A stretch of 64,000 bases of DNA from DAOUAG01 sp034432935 (GCA_034432935.1 DAOUBD010000024.1:1-64000); one strand, 5' to 3'. Positions 1 through 9,450 are shown, counted from the stretch's first letter. Notes: generated by a model not told the origin, from the letters alone. Program-made: numbers and translations.

Positions 1-95
1 ATGATGCTAAGGCAGAGGGCCACTAATATGAGAGCGAACCCTTCTGATAGTGGAGCCCCGGGTCTGGACGTCCGGGGAACGGTATTGACGGACGG

Positions 96-1352
96 ATGGA
101 CGATGTAGGAGCGGCGGCGCCCTCCAAAAGGGGACTGACAGAACGGCTGGCCCGGGGCGATACCTTCGCCTCCCTATCCGTGGCCCAGTTCCGGTATCTC
201 CTGGCTGGCACGGCGATGGCCCAGGTGGCAGGCTGGATGGAGGAGGTGGCGCGAGGGTGGCTGGTCCTTCAACTGACGGATTCAGCATTTCAGTTGGGCC
301 TAGTAGGGTTCATACGAGGGTTCAGCCAGCTTGTGTTTTCGCCGGTGGCGGGCGTGCTGGCAGACCGGCTGGACCGGCGTACACTGGCCACGGCTACCCA
401 GGTGGTGCCCGCACTGGTGGCGCTGCTCATCGGGGCACTGGTGTCGACTGACAGGGTGGCCATGTGGCACCTCTACGTGCTGGTCTGCGTGGCGGGGATC
501 GCTGGCGCCGTGAACATGCCCACCCGCCAGGTGCTGGTCTACGACGTGGTGGGGACGGAGTACATTACTAACGCCATCGCCCTGAACGCAGTGGTCTCGA
601 ACCTGGCGCGCATAGTGGCGCCCTCCGTGGGTGGTGTTTTCATCGGCCTTACGGGCATCGCCTCGTCGTACTATGCCCAGGCAGTGTTCTTTACCCTTGC
701 CTCTCTAGCGAACCTAATGCTGCACCCGGTGGCCCGCGCAGACCCCGTGCGGGTGCCGGTGTTGCAGGGGATCCGGGAGGGGGTCGCCTACGTGCGGCGA
801 GAGCCCGTGGTGGCGCGGCTGGTGCTCCTGAACGCCGTGCCTAATCTGATCATCTATCCCTACGTCGGCATGATGCCCATCTTCGCGGAAAAGGTGTTGG
901 GCGCAGGCTCGGCTGGCTTCGGGCTCCTGCTCACGGGCGTCGGTTTCGGCTCGATACCCGGGGGGCTGATCGTGGCCAATATGTCGGGGTCAAAGTGGAA
1001 GGGCCGAGCCATGGCGGCCGCCGCGCTCCTCTACATGGGAATGGTAGCGGTGTTCGCCCTTTCCACGGTTTTCGTACTGTCCTTTGCCATTCTGGTGTTG
1101 GCGGGCATCGGCTGGTCCATGATGGTGACTCTGAACCAGACGCTCCTCCAGATCAACGTGGATGACGCCTTCCGGGGCCGGGTGCTGGCCCTGTACACCA
1201 TGGCAGGGGGCCTGACGCCCTTTGGAAATCTGGCCATGGGCGCCAGCGCCGACTATTTCGGGGTGCAGGGCGCCGTGTTCGTCTTTGCCGTTACGGGCTT
1301 TACGCTGGCGGGGATCCTGGGTCTTGGATCGGCCCGGGTGCGGCGCCTCTAG
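96..1352 (+). CDS. MFS transporter (EntS/MFS_3-type exporter)
   Basis: A 418-residue integral membrane protein of the major facilitator superfamily, most like the EntS/MFS_3 exporters that expel small molecules by proton antiport. It is mostly hydrophobic with about 12 predicted helices. The MFS loop signature appears after helix 2 as GVLADRLDRR, and a hydrophilic loop around residues 205-225 separates the two halves. The ATG at 96 has no strong Shine-Dalgarno sequence. Its stop lies 5 bp from the stop of the convergent pgk. The substrate cannot be inferred from context. Confidence 0.85.
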   Translation: MDDVGAAAPSKRGLTERLARGDTFASLSVAQFRYLLAGTAMAQVAGWMEEVARGWLVLQLTDSAFQLGLVGFIRGFSQLVFSPVAGVLADRLDRRTLATATQVVPALVALLIGALVSTDRVAMWHLYVLVCVAGIAGAVNMPTRQVLVYDVVGTEYITNAIALNAVVSNLARIVAPSVGGVFIGLTGIASSYYAQAVFFTLASLANLMLHPVARADPVRVPVLQGIREGVAYVRREPVVARLVLLNAVPNLIIYPYVGMMPIFAEKVLGAGSAGFGLLLTGVGFGSIPGGLIVANMSGSKWKGRAMAAAALLYMGMVAVFALSTVFVLSFAILVLAGIGWSMMVTLNQTLLQINVDDAFRGRVLALYTMAGGLTPFGNLAMGASADYFGVQGAVFVFAVTGFTLAGILGLGSARVRRL

Positions 1353-1357
1353 GGCCC

Positions 1358-2545
1358 TCAGGCGTCAAGCAGGGCGGCCACGCCTGGAAGCTGCTTGCCC
1401 TCCAGGAACTCCAAGGTAGCGCCGCCGCCGGTGCTGACGTGGGAGAAGCGCTCCCGGAGCCCCATCTCTTCTACGATGGCGGCTGTCTCTCCGCCGCCGA
1501 CGATGGTGGTGGCTCCGTCCAGCGAAGCGATGGCCTCCGCCAAGCGGCGCGACCCTCGGGCGAAGGCTGGTATTTCGGCGATGCCGATGGGGCCGTTCCA
1601 GACCACCATGCGGCAGCCCTCAAGGGCCTTGGCGAACACATCGACGGTGGTCTCGCCGGCGTCAGCGATACGCCAGCCAGGAGGCACGTCCTTGACGGAG
1701 ACGCGCCGCGCCGGTGAATCGGGGGTGATCTCCTGGACAATAACAACGTCGGCGGGGAGTAGCAGCATGATGCCCCTCTCCCTGGCCTCCTCCATTATGC
1801 CCCTCGCTTCCTCCAGATAGTTGTCCTCGACCAGGGAGTCGCCGACGGGAAGCCCCTCGGCCTTGAGGAAGGTGTTGGCCATGCCGCCGCCGATGAGGAG
1901 CTTGTCCACCCTGCTCAGGAGGCTGCGCAGGACGGAGATCTTGGAGCTGATCTTGGCCCCGCCAATAACGGCGGCGTACGGATGTTCCGGGCTGGCTAAG
2001 GCCCGGCTCAGATATTCGATCTCCTTCTCCATAAGGAAGCCGGCGACGGCGGGTAGGTATGCCGCCACGCCGGCGGTGCTGGCGTGGGCGCGGTGCGCTG
2101 CGCCGAAGGCGTCGTTGACGTACACCTGGGCGAGGCTGGCCAGGGCCTTGGCGTATTCGGGGTCGTTGGCCTCTTCCTCGCCGTGGAAGCGGAGGTTCTC
2201 CAGCACGAGAATTTCGCCGGGGTCGAGGGCATAGGCCATCTCCTGGACCACGGGCCCAGTGCAGCAGCCGGTGACCTTGACAGGGCTGTCGATGAGCTTC
2301 TCGAGGCGCTTGGCGACGAGCCACAGGCTGAGGGCCGGGTCGCGCCTCTTTGGGCGCCCTAGGTGAGATGCTAGGATAACCCGCGCGCCTCGCTGCCGGA
2401 GGTAATCGATGGTAGGCAAAGTGGCCCTGATGCGGCTGTCGTCCAAGATCTGGCCAGATTCCTTGTCGAGAGGCACGTTGTAGTCGACTCGCACCAGGAC
2501 GCGCTTGCCCGCAACGTCTATATCGCGCAAGGTCTTTTTTTTCAT
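1358..2545 (-). CDS. pgk: Phosphoglycerate kinase
   Basis: Cytosolic glycolytic and gluconeogenic enzyme that transfers phosphate between 1,3-bisphosphoglycerate and ADP. The 395 residues are the normal full length. The N-terminal substrate domain shows RVLVRVDYNVPL and the ASHLGRPK segment. The C-terminal nucleotide domain shows WNGPIG and the glycine-rich GGGETAA loop. The start has a ribosome site (GAGAGGGA) about 8 bp upstream. It is the last gene of a minus-strand run that begins at the tsaC-like gene, 37 bp behind the acylase gene. Confidence 0.97.
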   Translation of the reverse strand: MKKKTLRDIDVAGKRVLVRVDYNVPLDKESGQILDDSRIRATLPTIDYLRQRGARVILASHLGRPKRRDPALSLWLVAKRLEKLIDSPVKVTGCCTGPVVQEMAYALDPGEILVLENLRFHGEEEANDPEYAKALASLAQVYVNDAFGAAHRAHASTAGVAAYLPAVAGFLMEKEIEYLSRALASPEHPYAAVIGGAKISSKISVLRSLLSRVDKLLIGGGMANTFLKAEGLPVGDSLVEDNYLEEARGIMEEARERGIMLLLPADVVIVQEITPDSPARRVSVKDVPPGWRIADAGETTVDVFAKALEGCRMVVWNGPIGIAEIPAFARGSRRLAEAIASLDGATTIVGGGETAAIVEEMGLRERFSHVSTGGGATLEFLEGKQLPGVAALLDA

Positions 2546-2582
2546 GCCACGTCCCTCTCGTCTGTGGGCTGGGCTAGATGAC

Positions 2583-4979
2583 TCAACCGTTGGGCTCGCC
2601 GGGTTCCAGTCTAAGGCGGCCGCGGGCGCGGTTCTCCACCTCCTGCCGGTCCCAGGGCATGGGGTGGTACTCGACCCGGCGCCAGCTCTCGATCATGTCG
2701 TGGTAATGGCGGCTGCCTGGGTGGCCGGACTGGCCAGAGGGAAGGACGCCAAGACTGCGGTTGAAGTCTGATAGATCGATGATCTGGCGCCAGCTAGCGG
2801 TAGAGCTGGTCACTTCGTAGCCGTAGTACGGGCTGTAGGAGGCCTGCCACACGGTGTTAGCGTCGCCGCCAATGGGCACCGGGCCCCGGTTGAAGATGCG
2901 GGAGAGGCCTGGCACCTGGCCGAGGGGGTGGCGGAAGCGCTGTCTGTGCAGGCGGCCCCAGCGCCATTGGGAGACCTCATCGCCGAGAAGCCGGCGCAGC
3001 TCTTCTACGGCAGAAGCGAGGCATTCCTCCATAACCTCTGTCCAGGTCTTGCCTGCGAACCAGGCGGGCCGCTCGCGCATCTTGGTCATGAGCCAAGAGT
3101 GGGCTACGTTGAAGAACATGCCGTTGGCGCGGGCCGGGTGGATTCCGCGGCCCATGTAGAAGTCTGCCCACGCGCCCACCTTCTCTTCGAGGGTCCGGCG
3201 GACCAGGTGCGTGAAAAAGACCTCATATATGCAGGCGGCGACGCTATCGGCAGCGACGCGGTAGTCCCAGGCCTTGAGGAAGGTGAGGGCGCGTTGGCCC
3301 CACTCGTCGCGAGGCTCGATGTTGAGGATGAGAGGCACGAGTTCCCTCGCTGGAATGGAGAGCTGGTCTGCCTGCATGACCTGGAAGTCCTCGGCAGAGA
3401 GCTTCTCCTTGGCCTCGAGCATTTCGATGATGCGCTGCTGGCGGAAGCTGTCGGCGTAGTTCGCGCTGAGGAAGTGAGGATAGTTGTCGTCAGCGATCTT
3501 GTTGTTGGCGCTGGCCACCCAATGGGTAGGCGGGTTGAAGGCGTGGGGGAGCTCCTCGAAGGGCAAGAAACCGGTCCAGCCGTACTCGCCGGACCAGCCA
3601 GGCATTGGGACGATGCCGTGGCCCTTGGCTCGGACGGGGACGCGTCCCGCCAGTTGATAGCCGATGTTGCCGTCAACGTCAGCGTAGGCAAAGTTCAGGG
3701 AAGGGAAGGGCCAGAGGGCGAGAGCCTCCCGGAACTCCGCCCAGTCGCGCGCAGCCATGAGCATGATCTGGGCCTGGACTTGGTGGGCAGGCTCTAGAGT
3801 GATGGTACGGAGGGAGAGGGTACGGGTCTCGCCCTTGATGGCGGGGCTGATGACTGGGCCGTTGTGGGTGATGAGCACGTCTTCGACGATTGGTTTGCGG
3901 CGGCCTTTGACCTGGATGACCTCTCTTACCGTCTGGCCATCAGTCCACTTGCCCTTGAATTGATACTGGGCCGGATTGTCTGGGTTAATCTTCTCGACGA
4001 AGAGGTCATCCCCATCGACGATGGCGGACGTTACTCCCCAAGCGATACGGTCGTTGTGGCCGATGAACACGCCTGGCAGGCTAGGGATGCCGACGCCGGC
4101 GGCCTTGATCTCCGGCGATTCAGCGTGGAACTCCCACCAGATGGAGGGCATCATGAGGGGCAGGTGAGGGTCGCTGGCCAGGAGGGGCTTGCCGGTGACG
4201 GACTTGGCGCCGCCCACTGCCCAGTTGTTGCTCATGCCGGGGCCCGCCAGCGCCACCACCGCGGCGGCCTCGCGGAAGTCGCCGGTGACGTCCGGGCCCG
4301 GCCCTTTCGCCTCGGCGCCGGGCGGTACGATCACGGGGCCTCCGATGCGGTAGGCCGGCTCCAGTTCGGCCATCACCTCGGGCCCGAAGCGCTCGACGGT
4401 CCAGGAGCGGAGAATCTCGCTGTCCCAATTCCCCGCCAGCATCCAGCCCATAAGGCGGCCGAAGGTGAGGGTGTCGGTTGGCCCCCACTGGTTGGGGCGC
4501 GTGCGCAGGATGATGAACTCGATGGGTAGGCGGCCGTGCTGGAGATAGGCGTTCACGCCCGCAGCGAAGGCCTCCAGGACCGCCCGCTCCTGGGGCGTCG
4601 CCTCTTTCCACTCGGCCTCGGCGGCACGGCGGAAGCCGATGCGCCGCACCAGCCTGTCCACCTCCAAGGCTGACTCGCCCAGGATCTCTGCCAGGGTGCC
4701 CGAAGCCAGCCGGCGGTTGAACTCCATCTGCCAGAGCCGGTCCTGGGCCTGTGCGTAGCCGATAGCAAAGAACATATCGTGCAGGTTCGAGGCGTAGATG
4801 TGCGGCACGCCCCAGCGGTCGCGAAGGATTTCGATGGAGGAGCGGGGCCCTGACAGCCGCAGCCTTCCCCTGGCCTTGGGCACGGGGCGGCGCAAGGCAT
4901 AGGCCACGCCCAGGGCAGCGAGGCCCGCCGTCGCCGCTGCGGTCAGGGCAATCCTTCGAATCGTCCGTACCATGGCCAT
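2583..4979 (-). CDS. Penicillin acylase family protein (Ntn hydrolase)
   Basis: Exported or membrane-anchored amidohydrolase of the penicillin G acylase / acyl-homoserine-lactone acylase family (798 aa). An N-terminal hydrophobic segment (residues about 8-28) serves as signal or anchor. The alpha-chain motif RDRWGVPHIYA is at 53-63. The autocatalytic cleavage site and nucleophile is Ser250 in GPGMSNNWAVGG, followed by the beta chain. Family members mature by self-cleavage at this Ser and hydrolyse N-acyl amides. GGAGG lies 6 bp before the ATG. The gene follows the lipoprotein gene by 10 bp. The physiological substrate is unknown; lactone quenching or peptide/amide scavenging are both possible. 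Confidence 0.92.
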   Translation of the reverse strand: MAMVRTIRRIALTAAATAGLAALGVAYALRRPVPKARGRLRLSGPRSSIEILRDRWGVPHIYASNLHDMFFAIGYAQAQDRLWQMEFNRRLASGTLAEILGESALEVDRLVRRIGFRRAAEAEWKEATPQERAVLEAFAAGVNAYLQHGRLPIEFIILRTRPNQWGPTDTLTFGRLMGWMLAGNWDSEILRSWTVERFGPEVMAELEPAYRIGGPVIVPPGAEAKGPGPDVTGDFREAAAVVALAGPGMSNNWAVGGAKSVTGKPLLASDPHLPLMMPSIWWEFHAESPEIKAAGVGIPSLPGVFIGHNDRIAWGVTSAIVDGDDLFVEKINPDNPAQYQFKGKWTDGQTVREVIQVKGRRKPIVEDVLITHNGPVISPAIKGETRTLSLRTITLEPAHQVQAQIMLMAARDWAEFREALALWPFPSLNFAYADVDGNIGYQLAGRVPVRAKGHGIVPMPGWSGEYGWTGFLPFEELPHAFNPPTHWVASANNKIADDNYPHFLSANYADSFRQQRIIEMLEAKEKLSAEDFQVMQADQLSIPARELVPLILNIEPRDEWGQRALTFLKAWDYRVAADSVAACIYEVFFTHLVRRTLEEKVGAWADFYMGRGIHPARANGMFFNVAHSWLMTKMRERPAWFAGKTWTEVMEECLASAVEELRRLLGDEVSQWRWGRLHRQRFRHPLGQVPGLSRIFNRGPVPIGGDANTVWQASYSPYYGYEVTSSTASWRQIIDLSDFNRSLGVLPSGQSGHPGSRHYHDMIESWRRVEYHPMPWDRQEVENRARGRLRLEPGEPNG

Positions 4980-4989
4980 ATTGTGCCTC

Positions 4990-6252
4990 CTAGTTGGTCT
5001 GCTGATTCGGAGAGAGGGCTTCAGCCAAGGCTATGATACCCTCTTCGCTGTTGTACCCGTTCTGATCGACTCCCGTCACCACGTCCACGCGGGCGAAGAC
5101 CTCGATCTGGACCGAGGTCTGCCCGGTCGTGAAGGAAAGACGGCGATAAAGGGGGACGCTGGCCCTGGGACAGTCGGCCCCGGGGCAAGGGAGATCGGCC
5201 GGCGTCAAGATGCTGGTGTAGAGGGTAGCCGGCCCTCCGCGGACAGTGACGGCCGACTGGCCCTCGGGAAGGCGTCCGGCGAACTCCTCAATGGAGGGCT
5301 GCCCGAATTCGGTGCCTTTAGGGCCAAGTCTGATGATTACGGCCTCGTTCAGCAGGCCCCCGGAGCCGCTCTCGCTGGTGACGAGGGCATAGTGGAAGGA
5401 TGCCTCCGCCGTGGTCGGGTCGACGATGACGCCCTCTGCTTCAGAGGGAAGGACCAGCTTTCCCTGGGCCGCGGAATACTCTTTGCCGAGCCAGAGGAGA
5501 TCCAGCCCAAGGCTCTTGATGGCGGTCAGGTTCTCTTCGAGGGTGACCACCTGGTCTTCGACAACGGTGGCGGAGAAGAAGTCCGCGGGGAGGGTATCGC
5601 GGCCGACAAGTTCGGCCTGATAGTGAATACGTTCCGGCTTCTGGCCTTCTTGGAGGCTCGCGGGGTCGGGCGTCTGCCTGGCCCGGTCTGGCGGAAGCTC
5701 AACGCGGCGTTCGAAGGCCACCACCAGATGAGAGGTGGGATCGAGTTCCACCCGCCCGACGAGAAAGCTGCCGGTGAACTCCGAGTTGTTCATTATGGGG
5801 GAGCGGGCCTCGATGGCGATGACCTCGCGGCCGTCGCTCATGGTCCGCCCCACAAGGCGTAGCTCCGAGCCGAAGGCGAGGGCAGACAGAGGCTCGAACC
5901 ACTGGACGGCAGGGTTATCGATCCGCGGGCGGCCGGGTCCCGAAGGCGATCTGTCCTCAGTGGCGACGCGATTGGAAAAGGGGTCGTAGTACGTCCGCAC
6001 CCACCCTTGGCCGACGCTGATCAAACCCCCGGCGGACGGAGCTGCCCGCTGCCGGTATAGCTGGCGTTCAGCGTCGATCCATACCTCGCTGCCGTTGTCG
6101 CCCTTGGCATGGAAGACCATTCCCGGCTGGCTGATAGCCTCGAACGCCTTTTGAACCTCCCGCTCGGCGTCTCCTCCCTTGCCTGAGGCCCCGCAGGCCA
6201 TAGCCAAGCCAACCCCCGCACAGGCCAGCAGCAGGATCGCCCGCCGCATCAC
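4990..6252 (-). CDS. Putative lipoprotein of unknown function
   Basis: A 420-residue predicted lipoprotein. The N-terminus has Arg3-Arg4, a hydrophobic stretch and a lipobox LAMAC, so lipidation is expected at Cys20 and the protein should sit on the outer face of the membrane. The body is soluble and beta-rich in appearance; its first third mentions no catalytic motif I recognise and faintly resembles LolA/LppX-type lipid-handling proteins (pattern of alternating hydrophobics such as VWIDAERQLYRQ). It overlaps the upstream tsaC-like gene by 4 bp (ATGA type), so the two are translationally coupled. Function not assigned. Confidence 0.75.
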   Translation of the reverse strand: MMRRAILLLACAGVGLAMACGASGKGGDAEREVQKAFEAISQPGMVFHAKGDNGSEVWIDAERQLYRQRAAPSAGGLISVGQGWVRTYYDPFSNRVATEDRSPSGPGRPRIDNPAVQWFEPLSALAFGSELRLVGRTMSDGREVIAIEARSPIMNNSEFTGSFLVGRVELDPTSHLVVAFERRVELPPDRARQTPDPASLQEGQKPERIHYQAELVGRDTLPADFFSATVVEDQVVTLEENLTAIKSLGLDLLWLGKEYSAAQGKLVLPSEAEGVIVDPTTAEASFHYALVTSESGSGGLLNEAVIIRLGPKGTEFGQPSIEEFAGRLPEGQSAVTVRGGPATLYTSILTPADLPCPGADCPRASVPLYRRLSFTTGQTSVQIEVFARVDVVTGVDQNGYNSEEGIIALAEALSPNQQTN

Positions 6253-6878
6253 GTCACCTGGCCCCCGAGGACGGACGCCAGCTCATCCCTGCCGATGGGC
6301 CCATCACGCAGGACAACTGGCGGGTTGCGCGTTATGTCAACGATGGTCGACTCCCGGCCGAGGCGGGCTGCGCCGCCGTCGATCACCAGAGCAACCATAT
6401 CGCCGAGTTGGAGCGCAGCCTCCGTGGCGAACCTGGGCGGGCGGCTGCCGGAGCGGTTGGCGCTGGTGCCGGTGATGGGCTCCCCAACGGCTCGGATGAT
6501 CTCCCGGAGGATGTCCAGGTCAGGGACGCGGAGGGCGACGGTGTCTTGGCCCGCCAAAGCCAGGCTGCGGAAGCCAGGGGCCCTGGGCATGACGATGGTA
6601 AGAGGACCGGGCCAGAAGCGCCGCATGAGAGTGCGGGCGGCGGGTGTGACCTCGGCAACCCACTGGGCAGCTTCGGGGTCGCCCAGGAGGAGAGGCATAG
6701 GGTTCCTGGGGTCACGGCCCTTCACGGCATAGAGACGGCGCACCGCCGCATCGTTGGTGGCAAGAGCGCCAACGCCATAAACGGTATCGGTGGGATAACA
6801 CACGAGCTCGCCAGCGGCGAGAAGGCCCGCCGCCCTGTCGACGCAGGTAGGGTCGTCTGCTCTAATGATATCGGCCAC
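6249..6878 (-). CDS. Threonylcarbamoyl-AMP synthase (Sua5/YciO/YrdC/TsaC family)
   Basis: Makes threonylcarbamoyl-AMP from threonine, bicarbonate and ATP, the first step of the universal t6A37 modification of ANN-decoding tRNAs. The 209 residues correspond to a YrdC domain without the extra C-terminal Sua5 domain. Family motifs visible are YPTDTVYGVGA near residue 28, KGRDPRNPMPLL, the GTSANRSG loop and STIVDI near the C-terminus. It starts with GTG at 6878 and lacks a clear Shine-Dalgarno sequence. It heads a minus-strand run (lipoprotein, acylase, pgk) and is divergent from guaA. Confidence 0.93.
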   Translation of the reverse strand: MADIIRADDPTCVDRAAGLLAAGELVCYPTDTVYGVGALATNDAAVRRLYAVKGRDPRNPMPLLLGDPEAAQWVAEVTPAARTLMRRFWPGPLTIVMPRAPGFRSLALAGQDTVALRVPDLDILREIIRAVGEPITGTSANRSGSRPPRFATEAALQLGDMVALVIDGGAARLGRESTIVDITRNPPVVLRDGPIGRDELASVLGGQVT

Positions 6879-6942
6879 CGAGCCGTCCGTGGTGATCAGG
6901 AGTGTAAACGATGATGCGCCTAATCCCTTTGCTCTTACTTCG

Positions 6943-6972
6943 TTGACCTGCCTCGGCCTCTCCTGCTATTAT
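6943..6972 (+). promoter_or_regulatory. guaA promoter
   Basis: TTGACC at 6943-6948, an 18-bp spacer and TATTAT at 6967-6972, preceded by TGC (extended -10). Transcription should start near 6979, downstream of the first in-frame ATG at 6971, which rules that ATG out as the guaA start. Confidence 0.75.
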
Positions 6973-7039
6973 GCGAAAAAGGCCAGCCCCCGAACCAGCG
7001 CCTCCGGCACCTGGCAGCTCAGGAGGGCGTGCATCCCTG

Positions 7040-8713
7040 GTGAAAGACGCCGAGACCACCGTAAACACTACCCACCGGGTACCGACATCTGACGACCTGG
7101 AGGTATCCACCTACCTGGAGATCGCCAGGGAGCGAGAGGGCGAGGAGCCGCGCCGGCCCCCAGCCGAGGTTCCGGTCCAGCCAGAGACGATCGTCATACT
7201 CGATTTCGGTTCCCAGTACACCATGCTCATCGCCCGCCGCGTGCGGGAGTGCCACGTATACTGCGAACTGGCGCCGTTCGATGCCACTTGGGAGCAAGTG
7301 CGGAAGATGAACCTCAAGGGCATCGTACTATCTGGCGGCCCGGCCTCCGTGTACGACGAGGGGGCTCCTATGGCGCCGGCTTGGGTATTCGAGTCGGGCC
7401 TGCCGGTCTTGGGCATCTGCTATGGAATGAACCTCCTTGCCCACCAGCTTGGCGGCCGGGTGGCGCCGGCCCCGGCCCGGGAGTACGGGCACGCAGTGGT
7501 CCATCAGGGACTGGAGCCCTCGGCCATATTCGAGGGGCTGCCCTCCTCCATGCCCGTCTGGATGTCCCACGGGGACCAGGTGGTAGAGCTGCCGGCCGGC
7601 TTCCGCTCCATCGCCTATTCTGACAGTTCACCCATCGCAGCCATGGCCAACGATTCGGGCATCATCGGCCTCCAGTTCCACCCAGAGGTGGTACACACCC
7701 CCCAGGGCAAGCTCCTCCTGGAGAACTTCCTTTTCCGGGTGTGCGGGTGCAAGGGTGACTGGACACCAGGGAACTTCATCGCCGACGCGGTGCACCGAAT
7801 CCGGCAGCAGGTGGGTGCAGGACACGTTATCTGCGCCCTCTCCGGGGGTGTGGACTCCGCCGTTACGGCGGCGCTGGTGCACAGGGCCATCGGCGACCAG
7901 TTGACGTGCATCTTTGTGAACAACGGCCTACTGCGCCGGGATGAGCCCGAGCGGGTGCAGGACACCTTCCGGCGGCACCTACGCATTCCCCTCGTGTACG
8001 CCGATGCCAGCGAGCGCTTCCTGCAACGGCTGGCCGGGGTGACGGACCCCGAGGAGAAGAGGGTGATTGTGGGGGAGACGTTCATCCGGGTATTCGAAGA
8101 GGAGGCGGACAAGCTTGGCTCTGTGGACTTCATCGCCCAGGGCACGACCTACCCGGACGTTATCGAGTCCGCGGTAGGCCATAACGCCGCGGCCAAGATC
8201 AAGACACACCACAATGTAGGCGGGCTGCCGAAGGAGATGACCTTCCAGCTAGTGGAGCCGCTGCGGTATCTGTTCAAGGACGAGGTGCGGCAGGTGGGCC
8301 TCGCCCTGGGGCTGCCCGAGGAGATGGTCTTCCGCCAGCCCTTCCCTGGGCCTGGCCTTGCTATTCGCATCATCGGTGAGGTGACGCGGGAGAAGCTGGA
8401 GGTGCTGCGGGCCTGCGACTGGATCGTGATGAACGAGATCAAGAACGCGGCGATGTACCGGGACCTCTGGCAGGCCTTCGCCATCCTGACTGGAACCCGT
8501 TCCGTAGGAGTGATGGGCGATTACAGGACCTACGGCTGGGTGGTGGCGGTTCGCGCAGTGACAGCCGAGGACGCTATGACGGCGGACTGGGCGCGGCTGC
8601 CATACGACCTGCTGGCGCGGATATCGAACCGCATCGTCAACGAGGTGCCGGCGGTAAACCGGGTGGTGTACGACATCACCTCCAAGCCGCCGGGGACTAT
8701 CGAGTGGGAGTGA
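7040..8713 (+). CDS. guaA: GMP synthase (glutamine-hydrolysing)
   Basis: Converts XMP to GMP with ATP and glutamine. The class I amidotransferase domain shows ILDFGSQYTMLIARR, the nucleophile Cys in GICYGM and QFHPEV. The ATP-pyrophosphatase domain shows the P-loop LSGGVDSAV, and the C-terminal dimerisation domain ends SKPPGTIEWE. I chose the GTG at 7040 (557 aa). It has AGGAGGG at 7021-7027, whereas the upstream ATG at 6971 lies inside the -10 element. Even so, the protein carries an extra acidic tail of about 45 residues before the usual start of the family. Confidence 0.96.
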   Translation: MKDAETTVNTTHRVPTSDDLEVSTYLEIAREREGEEPRRPPAEVPVQPETIVILDFGSQYTMLIARRVRECHVYCELAPFDATWEQVRKMNLKGIVLSGGPASVYDEGAPMAPAWVFESGLPVLGICYGMNLLAHQLGGRVAPAPAREYGHAVVHQGLEPSAIFEGLPSSMPVWMSHGDQVVELPAGFRSIAYSDSSPIAAMANDSGIIGLQFHPEVVHTPQGKLLLENFLFRVCGCKGDWTPGNFIADAVHRIRQQVGAGHVICALSGGVDSAVTAALVHRAIGDQLTCIFVNNGLLRRDEPERVQDTFRRHLRIPLVYADASERFLQRLAGVTDPEEKRVIVGETFIRVFEEEADKLGSVDFIAQGTTYPDVIESAVGHNAAAKIKTHHNVGGLPKEMTFQLVEPLRYLFKDEVRQVGLALGLPEEMVFRQPFPGPGLAIRIIGEVTREKLEVLRACDWIVMNEIKNAAMYRDLWQAFAILTGTRSVGVMGDYRTYGWVVAVRAVTAEDAMTADWARLPYDLLARISNRIVNEVPAVNRVVYDITSKPPGTIEWE

Positions 8714-8716
8714 GAG

Positions 8717-8941
8717 ATGGGCCGCGAGGAGCTGCTGGCGTTGATACGGATCATCGAAGAGCAACTGGCCCTGGGGCCGAAGGGCGTGGTGCTGGGTTCC
8801 TGGGTCATCCGGTACGACAAGGAGCGCCGGGCTTTCGCCTTCGACAAGTGCGAGTTCGGCGGCTACTGTGAGGAGCGGCCCGCTGTCGTGGCGCTGGACG
8901 GCAGCGTCATCGACCCGGGCGGGCCCATACTGGAGTCGTAG
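8717..8941 (+). CDS. Small conserved-looking protein of unknown function
   Basis: A 74-residue soluble protein beginning 3 bp after the guaA stop with a good ribosome site (GGGAGTGAG) just upstream, so it is almost certainly co-transcribed with guaA. It has an N-terminal helix, a beta-like core (VVLGSWVIRYD), two cysteines (FDKCEFGGYC) and an acidic C-terminus. I do not recognise the family. The immediate link to purine synthesis is the only clue to its role. Confidence 0.6.
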   Translation: MGREELLALIRIIEEQLALGPKGVVLGSWVIRYDKERRAFAFDKCEFGGYCEERPAVVALDGSVIDPGGPILES

Positions 8942-8972
8942 GCGCCCGCCCGCGGGCGCGCGGGGCGGGCGC
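8942..8972 (+). terminator. GC-rich hairpin after guaA operon
   Basis: Perfect 10-bp inverted repeat (8942-8951 with 8963-8972, arms GCGCCCGCCC / GGGCGGGCGC) directly behind the stop codon of the 74-aa gene. There is no U-tract, so if it terminates transcription it probably needs a factor, or it acts as a 3' end stabiliser. Confidence 0.5.
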
Positions 8973-9002
8973 GAGGGTAGCACGGCGCCCTGCCCCGAAG
9001 TG

Positions 9003-9011
9003 TGTTATGCT
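9003..9011 (+). promoter_or_regulatory. Extended -10 promoter for the zinc-ribbon gene
   Basis: TGT-TATGCT at 9003-9011 is an extended -10 element with no good -35. It would give a leader of roughly 95 nt before the ATG at 9115. Confidence 0.4.
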
Positions 9012-9114
9012 GTTCATGGTAATAGTTTCGCTCCTGCCCCGGTTGCTCCTGGTCCCCAAGATGTCCGGCTCAGATGGCTGAACCTTTGCCAAATACGAAA
9101 GAAAGGAGGCCATC

Positions 9115-9432
9115 ATGAGCTATCAGGACAAGACTCTCACCTGCCAGGACTGCGGCGCCCCGTTCACATTCTCTGAGGACGACCAGCGCTATCACGCCGA
9201 AAAGGGCTACACCAATGAGCCCAAGCGGTGCCCGGCCTGCCGCGCCAGCCGGCGCGCTGCCAGCGGCAACGGTTACGGCACGAGCTACCGCAGCTTCCAG
9301 CGGGAGATGCACCCGGCCGTCTGTGCCAGGTGTGGCAAGCAGACCCAGGTTCCGTTTCTCCCGCGCGGAGACCGCCCGGTGTACTGCAGCGACTGCTTCA
9401 CCAGGCAGCCGGCCGCTGCCCGCCGCTACTAA
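9115..9432 (+). CDS. Double zinc-ribbon protein
   Basis: A 105-residue protein with two four-cysteine zinc ribbons. The first has CQDCG near residue 10 and CPACR near residue 39; the second has CARCG near residue 70 and YCSDCF near residue 89. The arrangement matches the small 'probable zinc-ribbon' proteins common in Chloroflexota and relatives, presumed to bind nucleic acid or protein. A strong ribosome site (AAAGGAGG) lies 7 bp before the ATG. A close paralogue is encoded at 44526-44834. No enzyme motif is visible. Confidence 0.85.
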   Translation: MSYQDKTLTCQDCGAPFTFSEDDQRYHAEKGYTNEPKRCPACRASRRAASGNGYGTSYRSFQREMHPAVCARCGKQTQVPFLPRGDRPVYCSDCFTRQPAAARRY

Positions 9433-9450
9433 CGACGGACGGTTGTTAAG

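Noticed and set aside
1..95. 35-codon frame at the window start (ATG ATG CTA...)
   Set aside because: No ribosome site visible, short, and it would overlap the MFS start; probably promoter region.
2928..3797. Plus-strand frame of 289 aa
   Set aside because: Lies wholly antisense to the penicillin-acylase gene, whose motifs and nucleophile are clear; high GC makes long shadow frames common here.
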